Positions 37,451-51,600 of a stretch of DNA of 64,000 bases are shown here, one piece after another. The notes beneath the pieces are model-generated. The model did no database searches. It was not told the origin of the DNA and saw nothing but the letters and a program-made list of their open reading frames with translations. Location: the NCBI RefSeq assembly GCF_032854445.1, contig NC_088300.1, positions 3,784,001 to 3,848,000 on the forward strand, written 5' to 3'. The translations under genes and the position numbers were made by a program. How positions within the stretch are numbered: position 1 is the first letter of the stretch; each line of letters begins with the position of its first letter. The DNA comes from Liolophura sinensis. Its lineage: Eukaryota; Mollusca; Polyplacophora; Chitonida; Chitonidae.

Positions 37451-38220
37451 TAAAAGGCTAGTAGTGTGTGCTGTGTTGTGGTGAGTGTAACAGCATGCAG
37501 CCAGAAATGTGAATATGGCTTGAAAGGCTAGTAGTGTGTGCTGTGTTGTGGTGAGTGTAGCAGCACGCAGCCAGAAATGTGAATATAGCTTGAAAGGCTA
37601 GTAGTGTGTGCTGTGTTGTGGTGAGTGTAACAGCATGCAGCCAGAAATGTGAATATAGCTTGAAAGGCTAGTATTGTGTGCTGTGTTGTGGTGAGTGTAG
37701 CAGCACGCAGCCAGAAATGTGAATATCGCTTGAAAGGCTAGTAGTGTGTGCTGTGCTGTGGTGAGTGTAGCAGCACGCAGCCAGAAGTGTGAATATGGCT
37801 TGAAAGGCTAGTAGTGTGTGCTGTGTTGTGGTGAGTGTAGCAACACGCAGCCAGAAATGTGAATATGGCTTGAAAGGCTAGTAGTGTGTGCTGTGTTGTG
37901 GTGAGTGTAACAGCACGCAGCCAGAAGTGTGAATATGGCTTGAAAGGCTAGTAGTGTGTGCTGTGTTGTGGTGAGTGTAGCAGCATGCAGCCAGAAATGT
38001 GAATATGGCTTGAAAGGCTAGTAGTGTGTGCTGTGTTGTGGTGAGTGTAACATCATGCACCCAGAAATGTGAATATACCTTGAAAGGCTAGTAGTGTGTG
38101 CTGTGTTGTGGTGAGTGTGGCAGCACTCAGCCAGAAATGTGAATATGGCTTGAAAGGCTAGTAGTGTGTGCTGTGTTGTGGTGAGTGTAACATCATGCAT
38201 CCAGAAATGTGAATATGGCT
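37451..38220 (+). repeat. 70-bp minisatellite, 11 copies
   Basis: Unit TGAAAGGCTAGTAGTGTGTG, CTGTGTTGTGGTGAGTGTAA, CAGCATGCAGCCAGAAATGT, GAATATGGCT. Successive starts are exactly 70 bp apart (37451, 37521, ... 38151), with substitutions but no indels, so the array looks recently homogenised. Confidence 0.96.
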
Positions 38221-38224
38221 TATT

Positions 38225-41200
38225 GCATGGTTTTCTTTTTCTACCAGTAAGTAAGTAAGTAAGTTATGTGAATCAGTAAATACATGTGTTTGTGTAAACT
38301 TGTTCAAGTATGACTGGTTTCCTTGTTATCTGAAAAGGACAAGGTTCTTCAAAGCATGGATTCATTTGTGGGTCCCTCATACCTGATTATATTGTTATCA
38401 GTACAGTTGACCTTTGAACTCGCTTTGCAGGCCATAGGTTCCTACCTGGCTGTTTAGCTCTTTTAATGACGGTGTCTCTAAAATGTGTTTTAGATTACAT
38501 GGACGTTCAGGCAGTTTTACCTAAGACAACACGCTTTACTCACACCGACACAGTTGTGAAAACATTGTCTATATAACATGAATTTAATACAAACTCGACT
38601 TCGTGGCCTCATAAGTCGAAAACTGGGTTTTTGTGACATTCACAATTTACATACATGTATGCTTTGCAGATTGTTGTCTAACAAACTATAATTTGAGGTT
38701 ATTAATAGCTGTAGGTCTCCTTTCCCTATACTTTCCCATGTTATATTTAACCTTGTGGTCTGCTTGCTGCTGCCTCATGTGAGTTAAGTGCCCGGATGTG
38801 GATTGTCTCAGATATACATGTACACCTGTTGAGTGGTTTAAAAATTAAGAGTATCCAAATTTAGGGGACTTTTTTGGCTGTTGGAGAGGAGATAATGGTT
38901 GGCAACACTCCATACTTCTGTATTGTTCATTTTTACATATTTGTGGAAGGGACGCCTACAGCCCTACCTTACTTTGTACAGTGTACTTCTATCAGAGTAG
39001 AGATTTACACCTGCGTGTATATGACCAGCTACCTGTAGTCCAAGGCTTCATGTTTCATGTGTACTAAGCCTGTGAGAGACGGGCACCTTTCCCTTTTCTC
39101 TTCAACATGGCACCCGATATGATAAAAGAAAATGAAGATATGCCTATTTAGCCTAGATTTGCTAATCTGTATGTTTAGGATGGGATTGTACAGGCTTGGC
39201 TTGCTTGTGATGTTGTAGATTGTGTACTGGATCACACCGACATATGGTCAGCATTCCCATGCCTCAGCAACACAGGTGATTAGACTGGCAGCCAGGTGGA
39301 CCTTAAAAAATGGCACAATCTGCCAAGGTTTTTCACCTCGCCTAATGTCAAAAAGATTCAGGAATCTGAGAGAAGGCTGTTGTAACGCGAAACAGTGTGA
39401 TAATTGGAACAGGTCGGAGCTATGAATGATACTAAACAAGAGAAAGTTATGGTAAAGCTTGGTCAGACAAGTGGCAGAAGTTACACAGCCCAGCTGCCAG
39501 TTGTCAGAGGGCTCCATGTACACTTAGTTACCATGGTTATCTGTGCAACAACTGCGCTTTCTGAATGCGCAGGCAGTACATCCATGTACATGTATTGTTG
39601 TTATGTTAGCAAGGAATGTTAACTTCTAGTCATGGCTACTAGTAGAAGTCTGACATCCAATGCAAAGGTTATAAAACTGGCACAGTAAAGCATAAGGTGT
39701 ACAGGAGCTAGAATAAGCATACATGTATGTTTGTGCAAGAGCCTAAACTTTCTGACCAAAACTGTATTAAAAGTGTACTGACAGTCATGAAAACATATAC
39801 TGGTAATTTTGAATTAGCTTTGTTCAGTAACAAAAATTTTTAAATCCTATTTGTCAACAACATGATGTGCTTCAATGTATGCGCTTTAAGTATTTTTGTT
39901 ACATTTTTAAGGCTTTATAAAGATGGAGAATAGACATCGATTTGATAAAGTCCGAAAAGTTACGATTTCAGTATTTCTGTGTGTATAAATGTGTGTGGCT
40001 TTCCTGTGAGGACCACTGATTGACCGTTTTGTTCACTTCACTGTTCGCTTGCTAATAACAGGCAGACTTTGACACAAAAAACTCCAAGGTTTTCGTGAAG
40101 TAAAATTTTTGCTTGATTGCAGACCAGCCATTAAAAGCATGTATTGATTTATAATACAAGCAGACAATTTCGTGTGAAACACCTTGAGGAATTATTTTTG
40201 TAAGTAATACACACTATTATCCCAGGAAGTAGCGCTGTTTTGTTTCTGTGTTTTGTTTCCCCAGCTCTGGGAAATAAACCATATATTGGGTGAGTAAATA
40301 CCTCAGTTCACAATTCATGATGATGTGAAGACACAATGAATAAATAAAGTCTCTTCCATTCAGATAGAAGATTATGAAAACATTACGGAAAAGTAATGTA
40401 GAAAATAGATTTATTCAGTATTTACCTAGAGTTAGATATTTTGTGTGAAATTATAATAAATCTGTCTCCCAATATTTTTCAATCATTGTGGATGTTTAAC
40501 CAAAAGTTTATGGCCATTTGTCAGATATGTTTTATAGGCTTTGAGGCCAAGCATTTCCTGGATTAGGCAAGATTATAGTTGACACATCAATTTGTCAATC
40601 AACAAATTAATTCGTGGGAGTGTTGTGCTTGTAAATCATTACATATTGACATGGCTGAAGATTAATACTTGTTTATGTAAAAGGCATGAATTACTGTCAT
40701 AATGCAGACAAGCAGATTATTGTGTGGAGAGGGATTATTAAAGTGGGGATGAAGTCAGAAGTTGATCTCTGATGTTATTCCTCACTACTCAATTGCACTG
40801 TGGACTGGCAGATTCATGCATGTTGGTGGTATACTGAATGTCTGACACAGGTGGCACGTGTCGGTGAACATTCCACTCAACGCAGTTTAAAGTTTTCGTT
40901 TGATGCACGAGACAAGTGACTTATGCAGGTAATTACGTGACTTATAACGGAGGTAAGCAAAGCACTTTTATTTTATAGTGTTTCTTCAATCACAGTAAGT
41001 TAAGTAAGGGCTAGGAAGTAGCTTATGTTAAGACCTTATGTATTGAATGAAAGTGAAATGATGACTGTGAATTCTGCATGATTGTATCCTAATATTAAGG
41101 CTTTGTGCACTGTGATGTGTACAGTATTGCAGGGAGCCCAATAGAGAGCCAATTCACTCTTTAACTTCCATTTATAAAGACATTGGCAGGATAAAAACTT

Positions 41201-42600
41201 TAAACTTAGGTGAAAATGTTTTGTGCTGTGTTCCATTTTTGGTTTATATAGATATATATATGCAGGTGTATGCGTAGATGCATTCATACATGTATTTCTT
41301 TTCAGAAATTCAGAAAGACAGCAACATCTAAGAATGTTTAATAAAACTCCTTTCTCCCAGTATGTTATAAATGTCAACTTCCTATTCAAGGCCAGGGTTT
41401 AATATTTATAGGTTTATAAATACATGAATGTGCAGATAACTGGCAGATGACATGTAGACACGGTGTGTACATGCACCCAGGGTGCATTCGCCACTGAGAT
41501 AGTAAACCCGTCCCGGAGTTCTCTGTGTAGTCATGTAGCTGAGGGACGGAATGTAACACCATATGTGTGACTGTCCTTAGTGGTAGGGTCAAAACAGGCA
41601 GTTGACAGTTCTCACAGAGAGGACAGGCTTCAGTCAACATGGCTGCCAGGTAGTGGTCCACAGACAAATGTAATCCCACCCAAGGGCCTGTAATTGTGTG
41701 TGATCTGTCAACCAACAGTAAAGGTAACATACAAGTCTCTGCTACATGCCATCAGTTAGGGTATGTGTTTGTATTCAGCATAGAGGATAGCTGACATAGG
41801 ATGACTGAATTGGTAGTCTAGGAAATGTTGCTTTGGGGATGATGGACAAAGTGTAAGAAAGTTTGTTGTAGGTGAAGTGAAATCTGGCAGTTAGTGAGCT
41901 GAAATTTTCATTCTTGGTCAAGAGTTCTGTTATCATGGACCTCCGAAGACCTCTCTCTCGTGTTAAAAGTGTTGTCTAGCTTGGTGCATTATTGTTTAGT
42001 TAGAAATCTTTGTTCCTTCTACCCACCACCTATGTAAAAATCTTAGAATGCTCAACATTTATAGAGGATAGAATGATGTTCCAGTGGTGTGTAATGTTCA
42101 TAGTGGCGCATGTAAGGATACGAGACAGTAAATTGGCGAGATTCAGGGAGGACACAAAAATTGCAGTGGTTTGGTGTGATGTGGTCTTATATGCTTATAT
42201 CATCTTCACAGTACCATTACATGTACTTGTATTACAGGACGTATTGAATCAACATATTTCAACAACAGGACAGTGTAAACACAGTTTGTGGGTCTGGGAA
42301 GTAACTGATGTAAAATAGTTTAGATATATCCCCGGACAGTCGCACTTAGGAGCAGTTAGGTCCGCGGTGTATTAATAAACTGTAAAAATGTACAATTAAG
42401 GCCATCGCTAAAAAAATGTTTGTTTAGTGTGCCCTAACCAACTCTCCATGGAAGCCCCCACTCCGAAGTTTTAATCAGCCTATTGATGCAATTTTTTTTT
42501 CCTTTTTATCTTAATAATATCTTTTTTTCATTTTAGCTAATATGAAAAAATAAATTTCCCTTTCAGCCTACCCTGTATTTGCTGAAATGGATGCAATCCT
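38225..42600. other. Intergenic, no supported gene
   Basis: 4.4 kb with no recognised gene. Only a short (AGTA)n run near 38247-38263 stands out. Frames such as 39248-39523 (-), 41036-41389 (-) and 41386-41730 (-) have no visible domain. Confidence 0.45.
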
Positions 42601-42622
42601 TTACTTTCGTAATTCTTTACCA

Positions 42623-42811
42623 GAATCTAAATGGATTCCCATAGGTTTGCTTTGTGGGAATCCACCAGAATTCAAATGGATTCCCATAGGTTTGCTTTGT
42701 GGGAATCCACCAGAATCTAAATGGATTCCCATAGGTTTGCTTTGTGGGAATCCACCAGAATCTAAATGGATTCTCATAGGTTTGCTTTGTGGGAATCCAC
42801 CAGAATCTAGA
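42623..42811 (+). repeat. 45-bp minisatellite, 4.2 copies, with a hairpin in each unit
   Basis: Unit GAATCTAAATGGATTCCCAT, AGGTTTGCTTTGTGGGAATC, CACCA. Within each unit GGATTCCC and GGGAATCC are perfect inverted repeats with a loop of about 16 bases. Confidence 0.92.
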
Positions 42812-42869
42812 TCAAATCTAGTACCACAAATTATGCAGTTACTCCAACTTTTAATACCGCGTAAATAAA

Positions 42870-43995
42870 ATCAAACAGTTTTGAGGTTTCCGGGTGACAT
42901 AAATATCACTATATAGGGCTAGAAATAATCCCCACAAATCAGAAGACCAGCAGGGCCATGTGTCATGTTTGATTTCCTATGCCCCTCCGCTTCCAAAAAT
43001 CGCCTTCTTAAATCTTATTAATGCAAAGGATGATGAAGATTTCCGTAAACGGGAGATAACTCATCATGTGAACAGGCTGCTTCATGGAACTCTGGATATG
43101 TTCAAATTAAGTTCATGTAAAATTTTGAATATTTCTTTGTAAAAGCAACCTCAAATTGAATAAATATAACCAATTATTGAGTTTTTTATTTAGTTGACCA
43201 ACTGAATAACAGCTCGTCCATGTAACCTCAATGAACCCCTGATAAGCTTGTTTTAATGAACACCCCACGGCATGTTTTTGTACTGTATATGAGAGTTTTA
43301 CTTACTAAATAAGTGTGTAATCTTTGTAACGGTGTGAAGGCTGCAGTTATAATGAGTTAATTGTTTTTGTGAAAGAGTACATACAAACTGTAACTCAAGC
43401 AATTTAAATTTGTTTTTCAAAATTCTTTTCAGACTCAGAACAGTATTGAACATTTTAATTTATTCCCTGTGGGTTGTTACTGGTTACTTTCCCAAGTGCA
43501 AACAGACACTGTCATCTACATTTGTGTAATAGTGTCTGTGATATTTGCTAGCAGCGTAAGTTACCACAGTTAATCATGTTCCCGCGGTTGTTACTGTGCC
43601 TTTAGTTAGGTAAAATTTGTGAGTGTGTTGCTGGCTGGCAGTACAGTTAAGTATCTGCTACATCCAGATCTTCCTGATCCAGGCGGTGATGAGACAGGTT
43701 TACCTCCTCCCAAATGTGGGCCAGCATCCCGCCCCGTCAGTGAGTGATGTAACTCACAGGCCCATATCCACTGCACTAATAATGAATAGATGATGCGAGC
43801 GCTTAAAAAAGGCTCTCCTGGATATAGGTTTGCGGAGCAGTGCATCAGAGTGAACCGCTGAGAATTCCCGGGATTTTTACACACATGCTCACTATAGGCA
43901 TATTATCTGACAGAGATTAAGCTAGCCCATGTACTGTGGGGCTGTCTGTAGGAGTCTGTGATCTGCTGTAACATGCCACTGTTGTTTTCTCTTCC
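42870..43995. other. Intergenic or upstream region of the spectrin-repeat gene
   Basis: No repeat or gene recognised. The minus-strand frame 43884-43606 has no known domain. Confidence 0.35.
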
Positions 43996-44000
43996 TGTAG

Positions 44001-45198
44001 GTGGTGCGGTGAAGCACGACTAGCCAGCTGAGCTGCCCAGGAGCGCCCCCAAACTTCACAGTTGACCTGTTATAGGCACCTTAGGCCACAGCCCAGCCTG
44101 GCCAGGCATCAAGCTGAAGGCATAGAATACAATGACAACAAAGCGGTGTTAAGGACTGGCGTTACTTCATTCCAATGCTAGCCAGTCATTTGCTGTTAGC
44201 CAAACTGCTAACCATTACCTTTTGGGGCTTTTACTGAGGAGTGCCTTCACTGGTCAGCAGGCTACTGGCTTTAGGAGATAACACCCAGCCTCATTATATC
44301 CATTATTGACCAGTGTCCAGTCAGCCCTTCTGTCCAGATCAGCTCCCCCCCAGCTGATTCACCAGCAGTGTTAAGAGGCCCAGTTGTAAACTAGGCTTCC
44401 CTCTCCACAGGAAAGCTCTCTCTATGGCTGTCTACAGCTGGTAACCTGGTCAGGGGTCCATCATCATTCACTACACACAGTAGAGGTGCAATTTACCACA
44501 GGACCTCTTCTGCCCTGTACAGTGTACTCTACACTTAAAGTGGATCATACCTTCCAAGAGGTGGAAGGTTGTGAAAGGAAAGTGAACGTCTTACATTCCT
44601 TCAGATACAAGGAAATTCCTTACCTTCTTGTGAGCGACACTGATATTCACCTTAGGTTTCAGGTGTTCTAATCTCCTGAAGTCTATACCTGTGTACAATT
44701 CAAGGTGAATTTACCCTTTGGGCTGTGGCTGTGACATTGACTTAATGTGCACTGGACTGTAGATGTAAGTCTGTGGCCATAGTTTAGTGCCAGTTGGCAA
44801 AGGTTTGGTTTTTGAGGAACCCTGTATTGTTAATCTGCAAGCAGGACTTCTGGCCAGAAGGAGTGTGGTTTGTCTGTGTGGTGGTTAGAGCTGTAAAGAA
44901 TGGCATGCAATTGTATTTGTTAAAACAAGCGGGACTGTGAAAGTCAGACCAGCATTGAGCAGCTTGAACCCCTCAGTTGTGCCACCTGGTGAGAGAAGTT
45001 GACCAGCCCAGCCTAAAAATGATTCCCAAACTTCTCACAATGCACCATATCTAGTGGATCTCCACTCCCAGCTATTCCCTTCCCCAAACCATTTTCGGAC
45101 TGTCGCCACTTGGAACCATTTTCTAAGAGGGTGAGGCAAATTTTTCGTTCCCATTGAGAGACTCTGTTGTTGTTGTTACCTTGCAAGTATCCGCAATA
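44001..45198 (+). promoter_or_regulatory. Possible 5' UTR exon of the spectrin-repeat gene
   Basis: A strong acceptor-like tract TTTTCTCTTCCTGTAG ends at 44000. From there to the ATG at 45199 the DNA is of balanced composition, without the satellites and AT-rich stretches seen elsewhere. An in-frame TAA lies at 45124-45126, so translation cannot start farther upstream in this frame. This fits a long untranslated leader continuous with coding exon 1, but the transcription start cannot be placed. Confidence 0.35.
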
Positions 45199-45639
45199 AT
45201 GGAGACGGTAAACATGGAGAATACTTTTACTCCACTACGCCCTAAACGCACGAGCCCCTGTTTCGACTACAGTGAAGGGGATGTGGCTGTGGGCGGGTGT
45301 AAAACTCCGGGGGAAGGGAAAGGCACGGGAGGTTGGAGCCTGACGATGGATAATGGCCCGGACTCTCCCACCACTGCTAAACGACGACGCATGGAGCTAT
45401 GGGGCTTCTGTACACCAAGCACTGTAAGCAGTTGCTCTGGCTCCCCGTCAAGGGGAACAACTCCAGACACGACTCTCGACGACAGCATGCTGAGCACGCC
45501 CAGCGAATCCCCAGCTGGTACCTTAACTAGAGAAGATCGACGAGATTTCAAAAAGCGCTACAAAAAGGATGAACTGTGGCCGGCTATAGAGTCGAACTAC
45601 CAGTATCTGATGGATGACGAAATCATCGAAACCTGCAAG
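45199..45639 (+). CDS. Coding exon 1 of the spectrin-repeat gene
   Basis: 147 codons, closing with ...DDEIIETCK before GTATGG. Codon content is GC- and CpG-rich compared with the surrounding introns, which supports real coding. The frame continues as 23 extra codons into the intron and then stops, so intron retention would give a short product. Confidence 0.88.
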
Positions 45640-48600
45640 GTATGGCCCCTGTTACTTTGGTATTCATATTCATCAGTTAGAAAGCTGTCACTGCTGCACA
45701 AGATTTAACTGCACCTTAGTTTAGTTAAGCTCAACACAACACATTTTAAATCAAATTTATTATCCCAAGACTTACGTTGCACTCATCATAGTTAATGCTT
45801 TTAATCATTCTCTATACAGCTTAGAAATTACGACTGAATACTATGTCCAATGAGTGGTGACACAACCATTATGTTTGGTGGCTGTATAGGAGCAATGCTG
45901 CTGTAACTGGCCATGTTCTATATTGGACTGTCATGACTGATATATGTGGCTCAGCTTTGGGAATTACACTATATGTGATTTATAGACTCTGCTACATGTA
46001 CAGGTAATTGGTTGCCTTGAACTACGTGATCAGTGAGTTTTGCACCTTGACACAACTGCGTTGCTTTGCTTGATGTACCTTTACTAGGCAGCATAGTTGT
46101 TGTGGTAAGGCAGAAGATTAACAGAATATCATTTTAGTGTGCATATACTCATGGCTACAGTCTGTTGGATCAGTGTTTGAATTCTAGCCTGCCTCATCAT
46201 TGTGGTGTATACAATTGTAAAGATGATGGACTGGCATTGGTTTCCACATGTCTCCTGCTGATCAGCCTGCAGTGAAAGTCTACAACCCTTGCACATGCTC
46301 GTGTAAGATGGGCTTATTTAAGCCCCAGGAAACCCGACACCTCTGTAGCAGGCACATTAGAATGGCTGGCAACACAAGATTTGGACCCTTTTAATGCAGT
46401 GCTTGCATTCTCCTGCAGACATGTGTGCAATTACAGACACTGTGTGCACTTTGACCCAGCTACTGCAGGAACATGTGGAATGGCATTAGATTAAGCCATA
46501 ACCACAGCAGAGCGGGGTGGGGTGGGGGGTGTGGTGGAGTGATGGGGCCTCTGGTTCCTCTCATGATATGGACCACTATAATTACAGTGGTTACAAGATC
46601 AGTGGAGATAATTGAAAGGTGCCAGAAACCAGACCCATTGGATAGTATGGCCACGCCAGCCTCATTGTGTGACCCTCATGATCTGTTCATGAACTACATG
46701 CATGCTAAAAAGCCCATTTATATACAGTAATGAGCTCATATCTGGCATGTCAGATCCTCGTAGATTTGTCATATACATACATGTACCAGTAGTTGTTCAC
46801 AAGATGTTGATAGTTTAAAATACCGGTATTGTATTTGTGGTTGTACATTTTTACATGGCATACATGTATGTGTGTATTCAGTATAGCTGTACATGAACAT
46901 GAGATTTTATAGGAATGAATTTGTTTTACTAAATAGTAAAGCAAGTTGATAAATCTTTGACGAATTCAAGCAGTTAATATTCTAAAGCTTCATTGACTAA
47001 GTACAGCTTATCTTGACCAACCCCTATCTCAGCCCACTTATCTCGCCTTCTCTGTCTGATCACCCTTTCCACATACACATGCCATACACACCCGTTTTGC
47101 TAGTTTTGTCTGTGTACACATGCACATAACAGGAAGAACATCTGACCATGATCACCCTAATTACTAATGTGAATGGAAGCTGAGAGGTGACAATATGGGA
47201 CAAGTATGTCAAAGCAGGCAGGGTGTTTGTTATGACCATTCTCTTCAGTTATCTCATTGATAAGCCACATGACCTTGTCTCTGACAGATGACACACGATT
47301 TTGGACCTGATAAGCAGAAAAAAAATGTAACTGTGAGTTCAGCCAGGGTGGAGTGGCCAGTCATCAATTAGTCAGAGCTTTGTTTCTTTTTGGACATTCA
47401 GGCCAATCCCATGCTGGTTTTACCATGGAACCCTTCTAGATACTTCTAATTATTGGGAATTAGTTTGATCGATCACATAAAAACAGTGTTTCACGTGCTT
47501 GAAAAAAATGTTTGTCTCATGTGTCAATGACTTTGATGGGTTTTTGTGTGGAGGATACAGTAAGCTTCTGTACATACTTTCTGATGAGTACATACTTTCC
47601 TGATGTGTACATAGTTTCCTGATGTGTACATAGTTTCCTGACATGTACATACTTTCCTGACATGTACATACTTTCCTGACATGTACATACTTTCTGACGA
47701 GTACATACTTCCTGACGTGCACATACTTTCCTGATATGTACATAGTTTCCTGACATGTACATACTTTCTGACGAGTACATACTTCCCTGACGTGTACATA
47801 CTTTCCTGATGTATACATAGTTTCCTGACATGTACATACTTTCTGACGAGTACATACTTCCCTGACGTGTACATACTTTCCTGATGTGTACATAGTTTCC
47901 TGACATGTACATACTTTCTGACGAGTACATACTTCCTGATGTGTACATACTTTCCTGATGTGTACATAGTTTCCTGACATGTACATACTTTCTGACGAGT
48001 ACATACTTCCTGACGAGTACATACTTCCTGACGTGCACATACTTCCTGATGAGTACACACTTTCCTGACGAGTACATACTTTCCTGACGAGTACATACTT
48101 CCTAATGTGTACATGTAGATCTGTCTTTACTTTGGTCAGGATTTGACTTGTAAATTTACATTATTCAGTTAGCATTTTCTGATTGAGAATTTGTGACACA
48201 ACATGTACATGCACTAGTACTTAACACTTTCATTCAAGTACATGCATGCAGTATTCTTAGTGCATCTTTACATTGTGTAGGCCTGTGTTCTTTTATGACC
48301 AAATATTTTGATGAGTATTGCCACTCACACTGAAGAACAATTTCGTAATTGTAAAATGTCCTTGACTCACTGCTCGTTTGGTAGGTTTGCCAGTGACATC
48401 CTGTTTCAGAGCATTTTATTGTTTGTAATGTTTTGTAAGTGATACATTGGAATTCTCCACATCTGCGTTGTAAATCCAGTTTTTTCTGTGGGCCACATCC
48501 TGTTGGAGACTTGAGATAGCAGCAGGCTCCAGTTAATCCATATCACTGATAAAGCGCATAATGTCACTACTTGGCTGAATTAAGAACATCTCTGTCTGAT

Positions 48601-51600
48601 CAGTTGTCCAGTAAAATGTGCTGAAGTCTTGTGAAGACTGTGGGGACAAGGTGTCAGGAATTTGTACATGCCTTTATTACGTAATATCTAATTGCCATAT
48701 TACAAGTATCTCTAAAGAAAAGAAATTTGTGTCTGGAGAAGTTTCAGTTCAATATGCTCTTTTTGTTATTGCCTTCATTTTCCCCAGTTGATGCATTGCA
48801 TTTGTCCGTGATTGTTCATTTTGCTCCCCTGTTTTTTTTATGAAGTATATTACATTAACCCAGACGTACTTGTGAGGTTATTGTACGCACCAGTACATAA
48901 ATAATCATTGCTATAGTAAACATTCAGAGACAGATACAGACACATAAGCAGGCTGAATTGTGCCAAGAGGGGCTTTTTGCTTATTCATTTCCTGGATAGT
49001 ATGTATTACAGTTTGGATACGTACACTGTATATTTGTGGTTGATCTGTGATCACTTAATTGCACTCATGAATATGAATGGGCCTGAGGTATTTTAAGAAT
49101 AAAGAGTAACTTAAATAGAGCAGATGGGAAGTAACCAGGATTTGCCTCATCTACATTTGCAGATACATTATGCATACCTGTGCATGTAGTCACTATTATG
49201 TACATGCCGATCTGGAATAATTCTGGTCACTGAGTGGTGTACAGGTATGCTTCTGTAACATGCCTGTAGGTATAATATACATGTACCTGGTGTGTGGTTG
49301 TTACTACATCAGTTTTATCCACCCTTATTATCCTATCTACTGATCCCTGTACATGTACACATTACTAGAGCACCTGTTGTGTGTACTTGGTAACTTACAC
49401 GTAGGTAATTGTACAAGAACAGTAATTTTAGATTAATTAATTTCCGCATCATCATATATGCACTTATGTGTATGTGAATATACAAGATACGTAAATGGAA
49501 AATCGTCCACAATGCACTGTGGTACATACATGTACATGTAACTAGTGTGCCTGAGAATTGTGGCGTGTAATAATGATGAGCTTGTTACCATATCTAGTTT
49601 GCCACTCATACATTCACATGATTAATCCCGTTGGAAATAGTTGTCTGATATTCATATTGATATATTACTACATGACTTGTTGACGAAAACCTGAAGTTCC
49701 TCACTTTAATGTAGAGCACGATTAGTTTTACCCCCCAAAAATGAGAGAGAATTGAGGCTTCCTCTTGATTCAGTATCTCAGCTTTTAATTTGTTATCATC
49801 AGAGCTCTCTCTTGATTTGTAATGACAAAAACATGAACTGTATTTGTGAGCTGTTAGTAATTACCAAGCATCAGTAGTAATGCTGTGCACTGATATGTCT
49901 GTTGTACGTCTTATGTGGATCGAGATTTGTCAACAGGTGGCTTGAAATCTCAACATGAACATGTAGATTTGTACATGTCAGTATCATTAGGGTAGGCTTA
50001 TCACTTCTCGCCTGTATAACTGGCATCTATCAGAGCGATATAAACTCACGAACATCTCGATCTTTTGCGTCATCTTTGTCCTATGATACAGGCATTTTGT
50101 TAAGAATTAGATATTAAATCTTCATGTATATGGTCCAGTTTACAACTGAACAAATAAGGAGAGTCTCAGTATGTTTTGTGGCCTACGGGTATACAGTTTA
50201 ATCCTATAGAGCCTGTTTTTATCTTGATATTATCAGAAGAGCATAATAAGTCTATGCATGTTATACATGGAAGTAAGGGTACATGCCTTTGATCTCTGAA
50301 TTGCAATGTTGCCCAAAAAATGGAGCTGGTAGTGACAGATAGACAACGGAGCTGGTAGTGCCAGATAGCCTGATCATTGGTCAAAGTTCCCAGTTAACCA
50401 TCTTCAGACCAGAGCGCTGACCAGCTGGAGTCAATCTGGGTGTACTCCAGCTATGAATGATTTGTTTGTGCGATTACCTGCATGTGATTGACACCGTGCA
50501 TGGCCTTTCCTGAACATACATGTTGTGCTATTGTTGTAGAGTTCAGCTCCTCAAGACTTAACAAAACCTTCAAAATCCCTGAAGCAAACATGCATGTAGA
50601 ACGCAAATGTACTGATCAGTTGAACACATGTGACTGACTTGTCAAGTTGTCAAATGATTCTGTGCTAGGAATTATAACACGTGACATACCCTAATTCTTA
50701 AGCCTTCTCAACCACCACTGCAGCCAATATTTTGAAACATTCTGGGTGAACTTTGGGTGTGGAGAAATAATGCTCAAGTATTGAAACTTGCATCTTAAAT
50801 AACACACATAAATTATTTTTGGCATCATTTTCATAATAATTGTATGCATAAATTCCACTGAACAAAGTACTTCTGCTCTGGAAATTAGGTTTCTAGAATT
50901 TTGCATATGTACCACTAACATTTGGGTATGGTCCCTGATTAGATCTCCATGCTTGCTCTATTCATAGACGGTGGAGGCCATGGACAATAATGCTGCAGTG
51001 TGTTAAATGGAGTAGAAGAACTAGTGCTTGATTGAGTATGGATCATTGACAGGGGTGTTTGCAATGGTTTCTTGTAACAGAACACTCACATACTCTGCTT
51101 ATTCAATATGAGAGCTTGGAAGCTAAATACACACTCTTCACGCATGGACCATGGTAAGGCTGCTCTGGTTCACATTCGTTATAATTGATAAGCAAGCACA
51201 GTAAATTAGATTGTAATAGATTATGAATACAGTCTGATCCTTAAAAGTAATATAATTACAAGTATTGATAATAGTAGATCAATGAGTACAAATCCAATGT
51301 TCCAGGAGTCCCTGACACATTCACTCAAAATGTTATACACACTGTACATTCCTGGACATGTACAATACAACAGCTGTCAGCCATGTTGGATTCATTTTTA
51401 ACTTGGTTCTGGTGTCAAGGGAAATGTTCATATGGATTAACTGATGAACTCAGACTGACATGACCATCTGGTTAATGTCATTTGTCAGATTACCTTGTTT
51501 GCTCCAATTTGAAGAGTTTTCTGATAAAATCTGGTCCCATGTCATTTTTTAGGCTGCTCTTTCAATTGAACATATGGATTAGTATAGTTATGTGCAACTT

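Noticed and set aside
45154-45198. Start of the spectrin-repeat protein at 45154
   Set aside because: That codon is TTG; the first in-frame ATG after the stop at 45124 is 45199 and has a good context.
47450-48114. Three minus-strand frames of 186-202 codons
   Set aside because: All lie in the 18-20-bp minisatellite and overlap in three frames; no domain or composition supports coding.
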